Positions 26,772-36,189 are shown, numbered from the stretch's first letter. The stretch is DNA of 43,378 nt from Lachnospiraceae bacterium (GCA_009911505.1 QXXL01000017.1:1-43378); one strand, 5' to 3'. Numbers and translations are program-made. Notes: generated by a model not told the origin, from the sequence alone.

Positions 26772-27498
26772 AACAGCGCTTGTAACAGGCGCAAGCCGGG
26801 GGATAGGCGCGGCGATTGCCAAAGCCTTAGCGGCACAGGGCGCCCATGTCATTATTAATTACAACGGTTCTAAAGACAGCGCCAGGGCCGTGGCGGATGA
26901 AATCAAGGCTGCCGGTGGGTCTGCAGCTATTTACCAGTGCTGTATCTCTGATTATAATGCCTGCGGCGATATGATAACAGAATTAATCCAGACATACGGC
27001 AGGATCGATATATTGGTCAACAATGCAGGTATTACCCGCGACGGCCTTCTGATGAAAATGTCTGAAGCAGATTTTGACGATGTCATCGCGACCAACCTAA
27101 AAGGTGCATTCAACACCATCCGCCATATGTCCCGCTGGTTCTTAAAGCAAAAAAGCGGAAAAATTATCAACATATCCTCCGTTTCCGGTATTTTAGGCAA
27201 TGCCGGGCAGGCAAATTATTCCGCCAGTAAAGCAGGCGTGATTGGCCTGACCAAAAGCGTGGCAAGGGAATTGGCTTCCCGCGGCATATGCGTAAACGCC
27301 ATTGCACCCGGATTCATTGCGACGGATATGACAGAGACTATGCCGCAGGCGGCAAAAGACACCATGACAGAAAACATCCCGCTTAAGAGGATCGGAACGC
27401 CAAAAGACATTGCGGATATGGCAGTATTCCTTGCATCCGGGCAGGCGGATTATATTACAGGGCAGGTATTTGCCGTAGACGGCGGCATGTCTATCTAA
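26758..27498 (+). CDS. fabG: 3-oxoacyl-ACP reductase
   Basis: A 246-residue short-chain dehydrogenase that reduces 3-ketoacyl-ACP with NADPH. 'VTGASRGIGAAIA' (cofactor loop), 'ILVNNAG', the catalytic Ser in 'NISSVSG', and 'YSASKAGV' are all present, along with the C-terminal 'TGQVFAVDGGMSI'. The start lies inside the end of fabD with GGAGG (26741-26745) 12 bases away, indicating translational coupling. Confidence 0.96.
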   Translation: MLKNKTALVTGASRGIGAAIAKALAAQGAHVIINYNGSKDSARAVADEIKAAGGSAAIYQCCISDYNACGDMITELIQTYGRIDILVNNAGITRDGLLMKMSEADFDDVIATNLKGAFNTIRHMSRWFLKQKSGKIINISSVSGILGNAGQANYSASKAGVIGLTKSVARELASRGICVNAIAPGFIATDMTETMPQAAKDTMTENIPLKRIGTPKDIADMAVFLASGQADYITGQVFAVDGGMSI

Positions 27499-27555
27499 GA
27501 GACGGCGCGCAGCGGGATATATCCGGGTGCAGCCGTACCAGAAAGTGAGGGAATT

Positions 27556-28791
27556 ATGGGCAGAAGAGTGGTAGTAACAGGTATGGGCGCAATCACGCCA
27601 ATTGGCCTTAGCATTGCAGAATTCTGGAATTCTGTAAAAGAAGGAAAAACTGGGTTTGCGCCGATCACCAGATTTGATACAGAAGGGTATAAGTGCCACA
27701 TTGCAGCGGAAGTAAAAGGGTTTGAGGGTAAAAACTTTATGGATTTTAAAGCGGCAAAGCGGATGGAATTGTTTTCCCAGTACGCAGTTGCGGCAACGAA
27801 AGAAGCCCTTTTAGATTCCGGCATTGATATGGAAAAAGAAGATCCATACCGTGTTGGCACAGCCATTGGCTCTGGTATCGGAAGCCTGCAGGCAATGGAG
27901 CGTGAACACAAAAAACTGTTAGAAAAAGGGCCGAACCGCATCAATCCGCTATTGGTGCCGCTTATGATCTGCAATATGGCGGCAGGAAACGTATCAATAC
28001 AGTTTGGCTTAAAAGGAAAAAGCATCAACTGCGTTACCGCCTGTGCAACTGGGACAAATACCATCGGCGAGGCATTTCGCGCCGTGCAGTACGGCGAAGC
28101 AGACGTCATGGCGGCAGGAGGCTGCGAAGCATCTGTTACCCCCATAGGAATCGGAGGCTTTACCGCGTTAACGGCATTGTCTTCTGTTGACGATCCGGCA
28201 AAATGTTCTCTTCCGTTTGATAAAAACAGAAGCGGTTTTGTTATGGGGGAAGGCGCTGCAGTCGTCATCTTAGAAGAATTGGAACATGCAAAAGCCAGGG
28301 GGGCAAATATTTATGCAGAGGTTGTCGGGTATGGCTGTTCATCGGATGCGTACCATATCACTTCACCAGAAGAAACTGGGGCAGGCGCGGCGCGCGCTAT
28401 GACAAACGCAATGGAAGATGCGGGCGTAAAACCGGAGGAAGTAACGTATATCAACGCACATGGAACGGCAACGCACCACAACGATCTGTTTGAAACCAGG
28501 GCAATCAAGCTGGCATTCCAGGATCATGCGAAAAACCTCAAAATCAACTCCACAAAATCCATGGTCGGGCACCTGCTTGGGGCAGCAGGGGCAATTGAGT
28601 TTGTCACCTGTGTAAAAGAGCTGCAGGAGGGGTATTTGCATCAGACGGTGGGCTATACCACGCCGGATGAGGAATTGGATCTAGATTACTGTAAAGAAGC
28701 CGTAACAGGGGATTTTCCTTATGCACTCAGCAATTCCTTAGGTTTTGGGGGGCATAATGCGAGCCTTTTGGTAGCGAGGTACCAGGGGTAG
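27556..28791 (+). CDS. fabF: Beta-ketoacyl-ACP synthase II
   Basis: A 411-residue condensing enzyme that extends acyl-ACP with malonyl-ACP. The active-site Cys lies in 'NCVTACATGTNTIGEA' and the two His in 'NAHGTATHHND' and 'KSMVGHLLGAAG', the full Cys-His-His triad. GAGGG precedes the ATG. Gene order fabG-fabF is standard, but the accB gene that usually follows fabF in Firmicutes is missing. Confidence 0.96.
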   Translation: MGRRVVVTGMGAITPIGLSIAEFWNSVKEGKTGFAPITRFDTEGYKCHIAAEVKGFEGKNFMDFKAAKRMELFSQYAVAATKEALLDSGIDMEKEDPYRVGTAIGSGIGSLQAMEREHKKLLEKGPNRINPLLVPLMICNMAAGNVSIQFGLKGKSINCVTACATGTNTIGEAFRAVQYGEADVMAAGGCEASVTPIGIGGFTALTALSSVDDPAKCSLPFDKNRSGFVMGEGAAVVILEELEHAKARGANIYAEVVGYGCSSDAYHITSPEETGAGAARAMTNAMEDAGVKPEEVTYINAHGTATHHNDLFETRAIKLAFQDHAKNLKINSTKSMVGHLLGAAGAIEFVTCVKELQEGYLHQTVGYTTPDEELDLDYCKEAVTGDFPYALSNSLGFGGHNASLLVARYQG

Positions 28792-28869
28792 GCGCCCCGT
28801 TTGCCCACGTTACCCTTTGCCGGCGTATGCGCCACCACCCAAATCAACCTAAAAAAGCGAGGAATCAAC

Positions 28870-29307
28870 ATGTCTTTACTAACAACCAAACAAATTATGG
28901 AAATCATCCCACATCGTCAGCCGTTTCTTTTGGTGGATACGATTGAGGAATTAACCCCTGGATTAAGGGCCGTCGGCAAAAAATGCGTTTCTTATAATGA
29001 ACCTTTTTTTGCCGGGCATTTCCCGAAGGAGCCTGTTATGCCGGGCGTGCTGATTATTGAAGCAATGGCGCAGGCAGGTGCGGTTGCAATTTTAAGCAAG
29101 CCGGAGAATAAGGGGAAAACGGCATATTTTGCGGGAATTAGCCAGGCGAAGTTTAAACAGAAAGTTGTCCCGGGCGATGTGCTGACGTTGGAGCTTGAGA
29201 TTATAAAAGAAAAAGGGCCAATTGGCATCGGAAGAGGAACCGCGAAGGTAGGCGGCAAGCTTGCTGCGTCTGCGGAATTGACATTTGCGATTGGAAGTGG
29301 AGAATAA
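28870..29307 (+). CDS. fabZ: 3-hydroxyacyl-ACP dehydratase
   Basis: A 145-residue hot-dog fold dehydratase that removes water from 3-hydroxyacyl-ACP. 'IIPHRQPFLLVD' and the active-site 'GHFPKEPVMPGVLIIEAMAQ' are intact. The start at 28870 is set by AGCGAGGAATCAAC; the upstream open frame to 28801 lacks a ribosome site. It follows fabF by 78 bases and runs into the carboxyltransferase gene with a 3-base gap. Confidence 0.95.
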   Translation: MSLLTTKQIMEIIPHRQPFLLVDTIEELTPGLRAVGKKCVSYNEPFFAGHFPKEPVMPGVLIIEAMAQAGAVAILSKPENKGKTAYFAGISQAKFKQKVVPGDVLTLELEIIKEKGPIGIGRGTAKVGGKLAASAELTFAIGSGE

Positions 29308-29310
29308 ATT

Positions 29311-31017
29311 ATGGCATCATTGTTAAAGAGAAAAAAATTCATCACAATTAAGGAAAAAGAGAAAGAAAGAGAAAAGGATCCGGCAGATGTAATTGTGTGC
29401 CCTGCTTGTAAAAAGGAGCTGGTCAAATCAGAGGTTGTAGCGAATAAATATGTCTGCTATGAGTGCGGAAGCTATTTTCGCGTACGAACCTCCAACCGTA
29501 TCAGGATGGTTGCGGATCAGAAGAGCTTTGAAGCCTGGTTTGATGAGATGGAATCGTTTAATCCGCTGGATTTTTCGGGCTATCAGGAAAAAATTACCGC
29601 GGCACAAGAAAAGACAGGGCTTCATGAAGCTGTGACGGTCGGAGAAGCAAAGATTTATGGGGAACCAGTTGTGCTTGGCATCTGTGACGCTAGGTTTTTG
29701 ATGAGCAGCATGGGGCATGTGGTTGGGGAAAAGATTGCTTCAGCCGTAGAGCTTGCGACAAAAAAACGTCTTCCGGTAATTTTGTTTTGCTGTTCCGGGG
29801 GCGCCAGGATGCAGGAGGGCATTATTTCTCTTATGCAGATGGCAAAAACTTCTGCCGCGTTGAAAAAACATTCCGATGCGGGGCTTTTGTATATTCCGGT
29901 TTTGACCGATCCTACTACTGGGGGCGTGACGGCGAGCTTTGCAATGCTGGGGGATATTATTCTGGCGGAGCCAGGGGCATTAATCGGTTTTGCCGGGCCG
30001 CGCGTAATAGAACAGACCATCGGGCAGAAGCTGCCGGAAGGCTTCCAGCGTGCAGAGTTTCAGCTGGAGCATGGGTTTGTGGATGCAATTGTGGAACGGA
30101 AGGACTTAAAAAAGACGCTGTACCGCATTTTAAAGCTGCACAGGCAGAAAGAGGGGTATGCTAATTTTGATACGGAAGCGGCAAAAAGTTTTTCGCCGAG
30201 TGAGCTAATGAAGGAACGAAGTGCAAAGAGCAAGATGATGAATGCCTGGGATAAGGTGAAAGCGGTCCGGGATGTCAGGAGATTGGCGTCAGTTGATTAT
30301 ATAGATGAAATTTTTGATGGATTTTTAGAGCTGCACGGCGACCGCCTCTTTAGGGACGATCCGGCGGTAGTCGGGGGGATTGCGGCGTTAGACGGGCAGC
30401 CGGTTACGGTGGTTGGCGTGCATAAAGGGCGCGATTTGAAGGATTGTATGAAGCACAATTATGGAATGCCGTCTCCGGAAGGGTACCGTAAGGCGCTTAG
30501 GCTGATGAAGCAGGCGGAAAAATTTAACCGCCCCGTGATTTGTTTTGTCAATACGTCCGGTGCATTTTGCGGTATGGAGGCTGAAGAAGGCGGACAGGGC
30601 GAAGCAATCGCAAGGAACCTGTATGAAATGTCCGGTCTTACCGTGCCAGTCCTGTGTTTGATGATTGGAGAAGGGGGAAGCGGCGGCGCGCTTGCGCTTG
30701 CGGTAGGCAATGAGGTCTGGATGATGGAAAATGCGACTTATTCGATTCTTTCCCCGGAAGGGTTTGCCTCTATTCTTTGGAAAGACGGAAAGCGTGCAAA
30801 AGAAGCTGCGGATGTTATGAAGATTACAGCGCAGGATTTGTACCGTTTACAGGTTGTGGAAAAAATTATTCCGGAATTCGGCGGCGCAGATAAGGATGCC
30901 CTGCATGATATTTCCATGTTTATGAAGCATCATATGAGAAAGTTTTTAGAGAAATACAGCAGCATGGACGGGGAGGGGCTTGCAGAGGCGCGTTACAAGC
31001 GGTTCCGCAGCTTTTAA
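29311..31017 (+). CDS. accDA: Fused acetyl-CoA carboxylase carboxyltransferase (AccD-AccA)
   Basis: A 568-residue fusion of both carboxyltransferase subunits, which move CO2 from carboxybiotin to acetyl-CoA to give malonyl-CoA. Residues 1 to about 280 are AccD (beta): a charged tail, a zinc ribbon C30-x2-C33 and C49-x2-C52, then 'GGARMQEGI' and '[12 protein letters not shown]'. A linker of about 35 residues leads to AccA (alpha), from about 315: '[19 protein letters not shown]', '[27 protein letters not shown]', '[12 protein letters not shown]' and the closing '[16 protein letters not shown]'. Separate genes would each be about 290-320 residues, so both halves are near complete. The frame runs through without any stop. 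The other two subunits (BCCP, biotin carboxylase) are not encoded in this operon. Confidence 0.93.
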   Translation: MASLLKRKKFITIKEKEKEREKDPADVIVCPACKKELVKSEVVANKYVCYECGSYFRVRTSNRIRMVADQKSFEAWFDEMESFNPLDFSGYQEKITAAQEKTGLHEAVTVGEAKIYGEPVVLGICDARFLMSSMGHVVGEKIASAVELATKKRLPVILFCCSGGARMQEGIISLMQMAKTSAALKKHSDAGLLYIPVLTDPTTGGVTASFAMLGDIILAEPGALIGFAGPRVIEQTIGQKLPEGFQRAEFQLEHGFVDAIVERKDLKKTLYRILKLHRQKEGYANFDTEAAKSFSPSELMKERSAKSKMMNAWDKVKAVRDVRRLASVDYIDEIFDGFLELHGDRLFRDDPAVVGGIAALDGQPVTVVGVHKGRDLKDCMKHNYGMPSPEGYRKALRLMKQAEKFNRPVICFVNTSGAFCGMEAEEGGQGEAIARNLYEMSGLTVPVLCLMIGEGGSGGALALAVGNEVWMMENATYSILSPEGFASILWKDGKRAKEAADVMKITAQDLYRLQVVEKIIPEFGGADKDALHDISMFMKHHMRKFLEKYSSMDGEGLAEARYKRFRSF

Positions 31018-31033
31018 CCATGCCAGGGTACGC

Positions 31034-31078
31034 TTTGCATTTCTGTGGTAGTGCGCTATAAGGCATTTTGATTGCAAA
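31034..31078 (+). promoter_or_regulatory. Possible internal promoter with weak FabT-like site before fabH
   Basis: TTTGCA (31034-31039) and TATAAG (31057-31062) are 17 bases apart in the 78-base gap before fabH. TTTGATTGCAAA at 31067-31078, just past the -10, resembles the core of the main operator but has a shorter spacer. Confidence 0.35.
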
Positions 31079-31095
31079 TATAGGAGTAAATATAG

Positions 31096-32061
31096 ATGAA
31101 AACCAGAATATGTGGTACGGGGAGTGCACTTCCCAAACGGGTAGTTAGCAATGAGGATTTAAGCAAGATAATGGATACCTCGGACGAGTGGATCAAAAGC
31201 CGCACGGGAATCGCCGCAAGGCATTTGGCAACGGATGAAACGCTGGCCGGGCTTTCAGCAGCAGCGGCATTGCAGGCGTTAGAGGAAGCGGGAATTTGCG
31301 CGAAAGATCTGGATATGATTCTGGCGGGTACGATCTCGGCAGATAACATCCTGCCGTCTTTAGCGTGCGAGCTGCAGCGGGAGCTTGGCGCAGTACATGC
31401 CGTTGCATTTGACATTAACGCGGCATGCGCCGGGTTTTTGTTTGCACTGCAGACGGCCGACGCTTATATCAGAAGCGGGCAGTACAGGAATATCCTGGTC
31501 GTCGGCGGGGAAATTCTGTCAAAGCTTATGGACTGGAACGACCGCTCTACCTGTGTTTTATTTGGTGATGGCGCCGGGGCGGCGGTTGTCTGCCCGGATG
31601 AAAACTGTGGTATCTTAAGCAGTGTTCAGGGATCCGACGGTGCAAAGGGCGGTGTGCTTTCCTGCTGTGGCCGGAAAAACAATAATCCGTATGTGAAAAA
31701 TAGTATAAAGCTGCCTTTTGTTTCCATGGATGGGCAGGAAGTGTATAAATTTGCTGTGCGTACCGTGCCGAAGGCCATTACAGATACGGTAGAGAAAGCG
31801 GGGCTTGCCATTTCAGATATTGATCTGTTTTTAATCCACCAGGCAAATATCCGCATTATTGAGTCTGTTTCCAAGCGCTTAAAAGCCCCAATGGAAAAAT
31901 TTCCAACAAACCTTGCTTTCTGTGGCAATATTTCTGCTGGAAGCGTTCCAATTTTGCTTGATGATGTGAACCGGCGCGGCCTGCTGCATAAGGGGGATAA
32001 GATTGTCCTTGCCGGGTTCGGCGCTGGGCTTACCTGGGGGGCTTCTGTCCTGGTATGGTAA
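31096..32061 (+). CDS. fabH: Beta-ketoacyl-ACP synthase III
   Basis: A 321-residue initiating condensing enzyme that joins an acyl-CoA primer to malonyl-ACP. The active-site Cys is in 'FDINAACAGFLFALQ' (near residue 112), the His in 'FLIHQANIRI' and the Asn in 'AFCGNISAGSVP'. A TAGGAG ribosome site lies 9 bases upstream. In most Firmicutes fabH is near the head of the operon; here it is second to last. Confidence 0.95.
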   Translation: MKTRICGTGSALPKRVVSNEDLSKIMDTSDEWIKSRTGIAARHLATDETLAGLSAAAALQALEEAGICAKDLDMILAGTISADNILPSLACELQRELGAVHAVAFDINAACAGFLFALQTADAYIRSGQYRNILVVGGEILSKLMDWNDRSTCVLFGDGAGAAVVCPDENCGILSSVQGSDGAKGGVLSCCGRKNNNPYVKNSIKLPFVSMDGQEVYKFAVRTVPKAITDTVEKAGLAISDIDLFLIHQANIRIIESVSKRLKAPMEKFPTNLAFCGNISAGSVPILLDDVNRRGLLHKGDKIVLAGFGAGLTWGASVLVW

Positions 32062-32085
32062 GCTGCTGTATATATGGAGGGTAGC

Positions 32086-32547
32086 ATGCAACGGGAAAAG
32101 AAAGCAGGGATGGATGAGATTTTAAATGAGCTTTTGGTAAAGCTGTTTAAAAATATCATGGAGATCGAGGAAAAGTGGTTAATAACGCCGGAGTATAAGA
32201 ATATCAGTGTGAATGATATGCATATTTTGGAAGCAGTAGGGGTAAAAGAGCCGAAAAGTATGTCAGCAGTGGCAAAGCTAATGTCGGTTACTACTGGAAC
32301 TTTAACCAGATCGATAGATGGGCTTTCGGAAAAAGGATATGTGATCCGTGAGCGTGGAAAAAAAGATAAAAGGGTCGTATTTGTGTCCCTGACGGAAAAA
32401 GGGCGCCGGGCATTCCGCCATCATGAGAAATTCCACCGGAATATGATTGCACATATTAAGGGTGGCATAAGTGAGCATGAGACGACAGTGTTGATCTATG
32501 CACTGGCGAAACTAAATGATTATTTTAATGAAATTTATTTGCAGTGA
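32086..32547 (+). CDS. fabT: MarR-family regulator, probable FabT
   Basis: A 153-residue winged-helix regulator. The central region 'DMHILEAVGVKEPKSMSAVAKLMSVTTGTLTRSIDGLSEKGYVIRERGKKDKRVVFVSLTEKG' contains the recognition helix and the wing with D-K-R typical of MarR proteins. In streptococci and relatives FabT represses fatty-acid genes, with acyl-ACP as co-repressor. The gene closes the operon and a FabT-like palindrome overlaps the operon's start, which together support the name. I chose the ATG at 32086, four bases after GGAGGG; ATG 32074 has no ribosome site. The strong terminator follows directly. Confidence 0.82.
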   Translation: MQREKKAGMDEILNELLVKLFKNIMEIEEKWLITPEYKNISVNDMHILEAVGVKEPKSMSAVAKLMSVTTGTLTRSIDGLSEKGYVIRERGKKDKRVVFVSLTEKGRRAFRHHEKFHRNMIAHIKGGISEHETTVLIYALAKLNDYFNEIYLQ

Positions 32548-32573
32548 GGAATTAGCAGGCTTTTTTAGAGTGC

Positions 32574-32613
32574 AGAGGCCTCTTCTGATATTACGCAGAA
32601 GAGGCCTCTTTTT
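32574..32613 (+). terminator. Terminator of the fatty-acid operon
   Basis: A perfect 14-bp stem (AGAGGCCTCTTCTG with CAGAAGAGGCCTCT) and 8-base loop followed by TTTTT. A small AGCCC-TGA-GGGCT hairpin follows at 32616-32628. Confidence 0.85.
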
Positions 32614-32645
32614 GAAGCCCTGAGGGCTCAAATATAACATATGGA

Positions 32646-34900
32646 TCACTTTTTTTGAACCGTTACGCCGGCCGCTTCCGAATAGCCGGAGGCCTTTGTA
32701 CCTGTGGGTACATTCACATAGGACCGTATCTTGTAGTAATATGTTTTTCCAGGTTTAACCCAGTATCAGCCCATTTTACAGTTTTATTTTTGGTGATTTC
32801 CTTTACCTTTTTGTAGCCGCCTTTTTGGGTACGGGAGCGGTAAATATGATACCCGTCTGCCATAGCATCGCGTTTCCAGGTAAGGTTTATTTTGTTCCTG
32901 TTGGAAGAGGATGCTTTTTTTAGCTTGGGCCTGGCCATTGTAATCTCTGCTGCTTTGACAGATGTGTAAGGGGAATAATAGTCTTTCCCATTTACGGTAA
33001 TGTATCCCCGGATGCGGTAGGTGTAAGTGCGTCCCGGCTTTACGGATGTATCCTGGAAGCGGATGGAAGATTTGCCCCTTAAGGTCTGGATACAGCGGTA
33101 TCCCTCATTATTGGTTTTCCGGTAAACCTTATAGCCGTCTACGGATTTCTTTTTCCAGGAGAGCTCGATGGTGCGGTAGTTTTTGATGCTAAGATCCTTC
33201 CATGCGGTGGCAGGGATGGTCATGTCCGCAGATTTGATATCGGAATAAGCGGAGTATTGGTTTTTGCCATTTAATTTCAGATAAGCGCGTACCTTATACC
33301 GGTACAGCTTTCCAGGCACTGCGGATATGTCTTCAAAGAAACAGGCTCCGCCTTTTATAGTTTTTATCTTTTTAAATGTGCCGTTTGCCCCTTCTGCGCG
33401 GTAAACCTGGTAGCCTTGTGCGGCAGCAGTTTCATTCCATGACAGTTTTACGGAAGCATACCCGTTTTGCTTTGCAGTTAAGCTGGGCTTGCTTAAACTT
33501 TCTTGTGGTTTGGGGCACGGTGTGGCAGGCATGTTGTTATATACTGGAATTTTAAATACAAAGCTATTATTTAAGATCCCCATTTCCTGGTAGCTTTTTT
33601 GCACCGTTTTTCCTTCGTTGTCGGCCGCTAAGAGGTTTTGCATGTACTGGTGCCAGTACAGCCCGTCATAAGAGCTGTCTACGTCAAATTTTTGAAGGTA
33701 AAGGGTATCCTGGCCTTTATATATAAAATCCGAAGCAGTCGACTTTGCCCCGCCTTTTAATGCCTTATAGCGCGTATTCCAGCCATTGGCTTTGGCTTCC
33801 TCTAAACCGCGGCGGAACACTTCCTCACCGACGCCAGAGGCACGCCTGTTGAAATAATTATAATAGCCTTCATAACCAGGATAAGTGCCTGAGATTAAGG
33901 GGGAATCCCCGTTTACCCCCTGCTCCTGGCGGACGCGGCTTGCCAGGAAATAGGGGCTTACTTTTAAGCTTTTGCCAATCTTTACAAATGCTTTGGCATA
34001 TGTAATCCCGCCAGCAGATCCATCTTCTAGCGGCTTGTTTGCCATAAAAGTACCTTTTAAAATTTTTTCCACTCCGGCTTTGGTATGGTGGCTGCCATAT
34101 ACAAGCTGCTCAAACTGGAATACAGATTCCTCTGTCAAAAAATTCCGCGGGTCTAAATAGTATTTGACAATGGACTCTGAGGCTTGTACCCAGTCGGTAC
34201 CGCTTTTAATAACCCACGTCCCGCTTTTTGCATCGTAATCGCCGGGTTTTGTGGATTTCCAGGTATCAGGGTGGTATGTTTGTACCAGGTTCCTGCTGTC
34301 TACCATTTCGGCCTTTAGTACATCCTCCCATTCCAGGCCTGTATTCATCGGCACAAAATTCCAGTTTGGATGTAATTGGAGTAATTTTTGGATTAGCGGA
34401 CGGTAGCTGGCTGGAAAAGCGGCGGTCTGGCTGCTGCCCTTCGCGGCGCCGCGCTGGAATGACTGTACTATATTGTCTGGCAGGTATTGTGTTTGCCATT
34501 CTGAAAGCCTAGGATCGGCAGTTACAATATGTTCACTTTGGAGATAGCCATTGTACTTGGTATCATGGACGGCAAAGGCAATCTGAAACCAAAGGGTATT
34601 TCCGTCCCATAGGGCATCTGCCAATGTTACCTGGGAACCGCTGGCAAGTGTGCCTACGACGGATGTATTTGCGGATGCGTGTTCATATACGGGAATTGCC
34701 TCACCGCCTGTTACAACTCCGTACAGATCATACTCCTGCTTTAGCGCTGCAAAAGCGGCTTTGGCCTGAGTAAATTCAAAATTGCTTTGGCTGCCTGTCT
34801 GGCTGGCATGGGCCAGAATATACGATCCATGGAAATTGTAGAAAATAATAGCCGCTGCCAGCAGGAAAGATGTAACTTTCCTTATCGTTTTTACGTTCAT
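32646..34900 (-). CDS. Secreted glucosaminidase with SH3 and fibronectin-III domains, frameshifted at the C-terminus
   Basis: A cell-wall hydrolase. Residues 1 to about 33 are a signal peptide; a bacterial SH3-like domain spans about 55-145 ('IPVYEHASANTSVVGTLASG'); a glucosaminidase-type catalytic region spans about 165-465, with 'SPYFLASRVRQEQGVNG', 'YYNYFN' and 'GLYWHQYMQNLLAA'; then three Fn3 repeats of about 90 residues. The open frame stops at 32714 after 728 residues, ending NLEKHITTRYGPM. Shifting one base at about 32753-32759 restores a normal Fn3 end (PGKTYYYKIRSYV, then about 20 more residues) down to a stop at 32646. The coordinates given include this restored end. A minus-strand promoter lies at 34936-34964 and AAAGGAACGAC precedes the ATG. 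It probably trims peptidoglycan for growth or daughter-cell separation. Confidence 0.85.
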
Positions 34901-34935
34901 TTTGTCGTTCCTTTCTTTTTATTAAGTACTTTTAT

Positions 34936-34964
34936 ATTATACTGTTTGACGGAAAAGAGTGCAA
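34936..34964 (-). promoter_or_regulatory. Promoter of the glucosaminidase gene
   Basis: On the minus strand TTGCAC (34959-34964), 17-base spacer and a perfect TATAAT (34936-34941), ending about 35 bases before the ATG. Confidence 0.65.
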
Positions 34965-35122
34965 TATGTTTTATGTTTTGTAATTATTGGAATATATTAC
35001 AGCAGAATAATGATTAATTTTATCTTTTGCTGTATTATTGTGATTGGGCAATCAAAAGGGTGTAATAAGGTTTGGGCAGTTTTTGTTGTAATATGGATTA
35101 AAAATATGAAAAAAGGGATAAA

Positions 35123-35344
35123 ATGTGCTGGCTCCATTTCTCCGATTGTATGAACAATGGAGGGACATCAAAACTATTTATTGATTTTTCACCATCATCT
35201 AAGGGCGTCAAGGGGCAGGTTGTCAGATATTTGCATGATCCTGATAAAATAACGGTTATTGCGGATAGTTTTGATGAATATTTGCAAATGCTGATGGATA
35301 ACGGTTATAATTTTATAAATGAAGATGTAATGGAAGAAGTGTAG
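35123..35344 (+). pseudogene. Remnant of a SUKH/SMI1-KNR4 family immunity protein gene
   Basis: The 73-residue frame carries only the C-terminal third of a SUKH-1 (SMI1/KNR4) domain: 'GGTSKLFIDFSPSSKGVKGQVVRYLHDPDKITVIADSFDEYLQMLMDNGYNFI'. The remaining 100 or so upstream residues of the domain are missing; sequence from 34980 to 35122 shows no matching frame. The first 11 residues (MCWLHFSDCMN) are not domain-like. SUKH proteins usually act as immunity proteins against secreted toxins. No toxin gene is present nearby. I read this as a decayed gene rather than a working small protein. Confidence 0.7.
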
Positions 35345-35391
35345 GATTCTTTGAGCGTAATTAATGTTCTGTAACTATATAATGAAACGTA

Positions 35392-35438
35392 TTGACAAAC
35401 ATAACAATGGTATGTTAATATACATACTAAAGGTATGT
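35392..35438 (+). promoter_or_regulatory. Promoter of the TetR gene with two palindromic operators
   Basis: TTGACA (35392-35397) and an extended -10, TG-T-TAATAT (35416-35421), drive the regulator. Operator 1, AACATAACAATGGTATGTT (35398-35416), fills the spacer; operator 2, ACATAC-taaag-GTATGT (35422-35438), covers the start of RNA. The shared half-site is CATAC/GTATG. This predicts autorepression. Confidence 0.7.
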
Positions 35439-35454
35439 TTGGGAGAGGAAAACA

Positions 35455-36111
35455 ATGGCAAGGAATAAGCATCCAGAAGAAACGGTTCAATTAATATTAG
35501 ATGTTGCTTTTCGTTTGTTTATGGAAAAGGGGTATGAGCATACTTCTATTCAGGATATTATTAATCAGTTAGGAGGCCTTAGCAAAGGCGCTATCTATCA
35601 TCACTTTAAGTCGAAAGAGGATATTTTAGTTGCTGTAACAGAAAGGATGACGGCTGAATCAAACCGGATGCTTGCAGCTATCCGTGACCGTACGGATCTG
35701 AGTGGAAAAGAAAAGTTGAAAACAATTTTTTGGGAATCCATCAGCAGGCCGGTACAGAACGATATTTTTACTGTAGCCCCAGATTTTCATAATAACCCCA
35801 AGCTACTTTTTTCCCTATTGCATGATACGATAGAAGAAGTGGCGCCAAACTATATTTTACCAATTATTGAGCAAGGTATATCAGACGGTTCTATTAAAAC
35901 AGATTACCCAAAACAATTGGCGGAGCTGATTTTACTTGCAGCAAATGTTTGGATGAACCCTATGATATTTGATAGTTCTGAGGAAGAGTCTTACTGCAAG
36001 TTTATGATATTTAGACAGATGCTGCAAAGCTTTGGGCTGGATATTGTAGATAGTGAAATATTAGAAAGGCTGCAGGAGCTGACATCTATTTATCAAAAGA
36101 ACAAGCAATAG
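35455..36111 (+). CDS. TetR/AcrR-family transcriptional regulator
   Basis: A 218-residue repressor. The N-terminal helix-turn-helix 'ILDVAFRLFMEKGYEHTSIQDIINQLGGLSKGAIYHHFKSKEDIL' (residues 14-58) is a clear TetR DNA-binding domain; the remaining 155 residues form the variable ligand-binding part. GGGAGAGG precedes the ATG. Palindromes of one type sit at its own promoter and before the downstream MFS gene, so it most likely represses both and is released by an exported compound. A terminator separates it from the transporter gene. Confidence 0.92.
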   Translation: MARNKHPEETVQLILDVAFRLFMEKGYEHTSIQDIINQLGGLSKGAIYHHFKSKEDILVAVTERMTAESNRMLAAIRDRTDLSGKEKLKTIFWESISRPVQNDIFTVAPDFHNNPKLLFSLLHDTIEEVAPNYILPIIEQGISDGSIKTDYPKQLAELILLAANVWMNPMIFDSSEEESYCKFMIFRQMLQSFGLDIVDSEILERLQELTSIYQKNKQ

Positions 36112-36144
36112 AAGGTGTATTTTGTGGGTTTTTTATTGTTAACA

Positions 36145-36180
36145 ATAAAAGCTGCCCTGTAAAAGGGGCAGCTTTATTTT
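36145..36180 (+). terminator. Terminator between the TetR and MFS genes
   Basis: AAAGCTGCCC (36148-36157) pairs with GGGCAGCTTT across an 8-base loop, flanked by AATA and TATTTT. It makes the transporter depend on its own promoter. Confidence 0.7.
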
Positions 36181-36189
36181 AAGATAATG

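Noticed and set aside
27193..28268. Long minus-strand frames opposite fabG and fabF
   Set aside because: Antisense shadows of well-supported genes; composition is unlike real proteins and no start signals are present.
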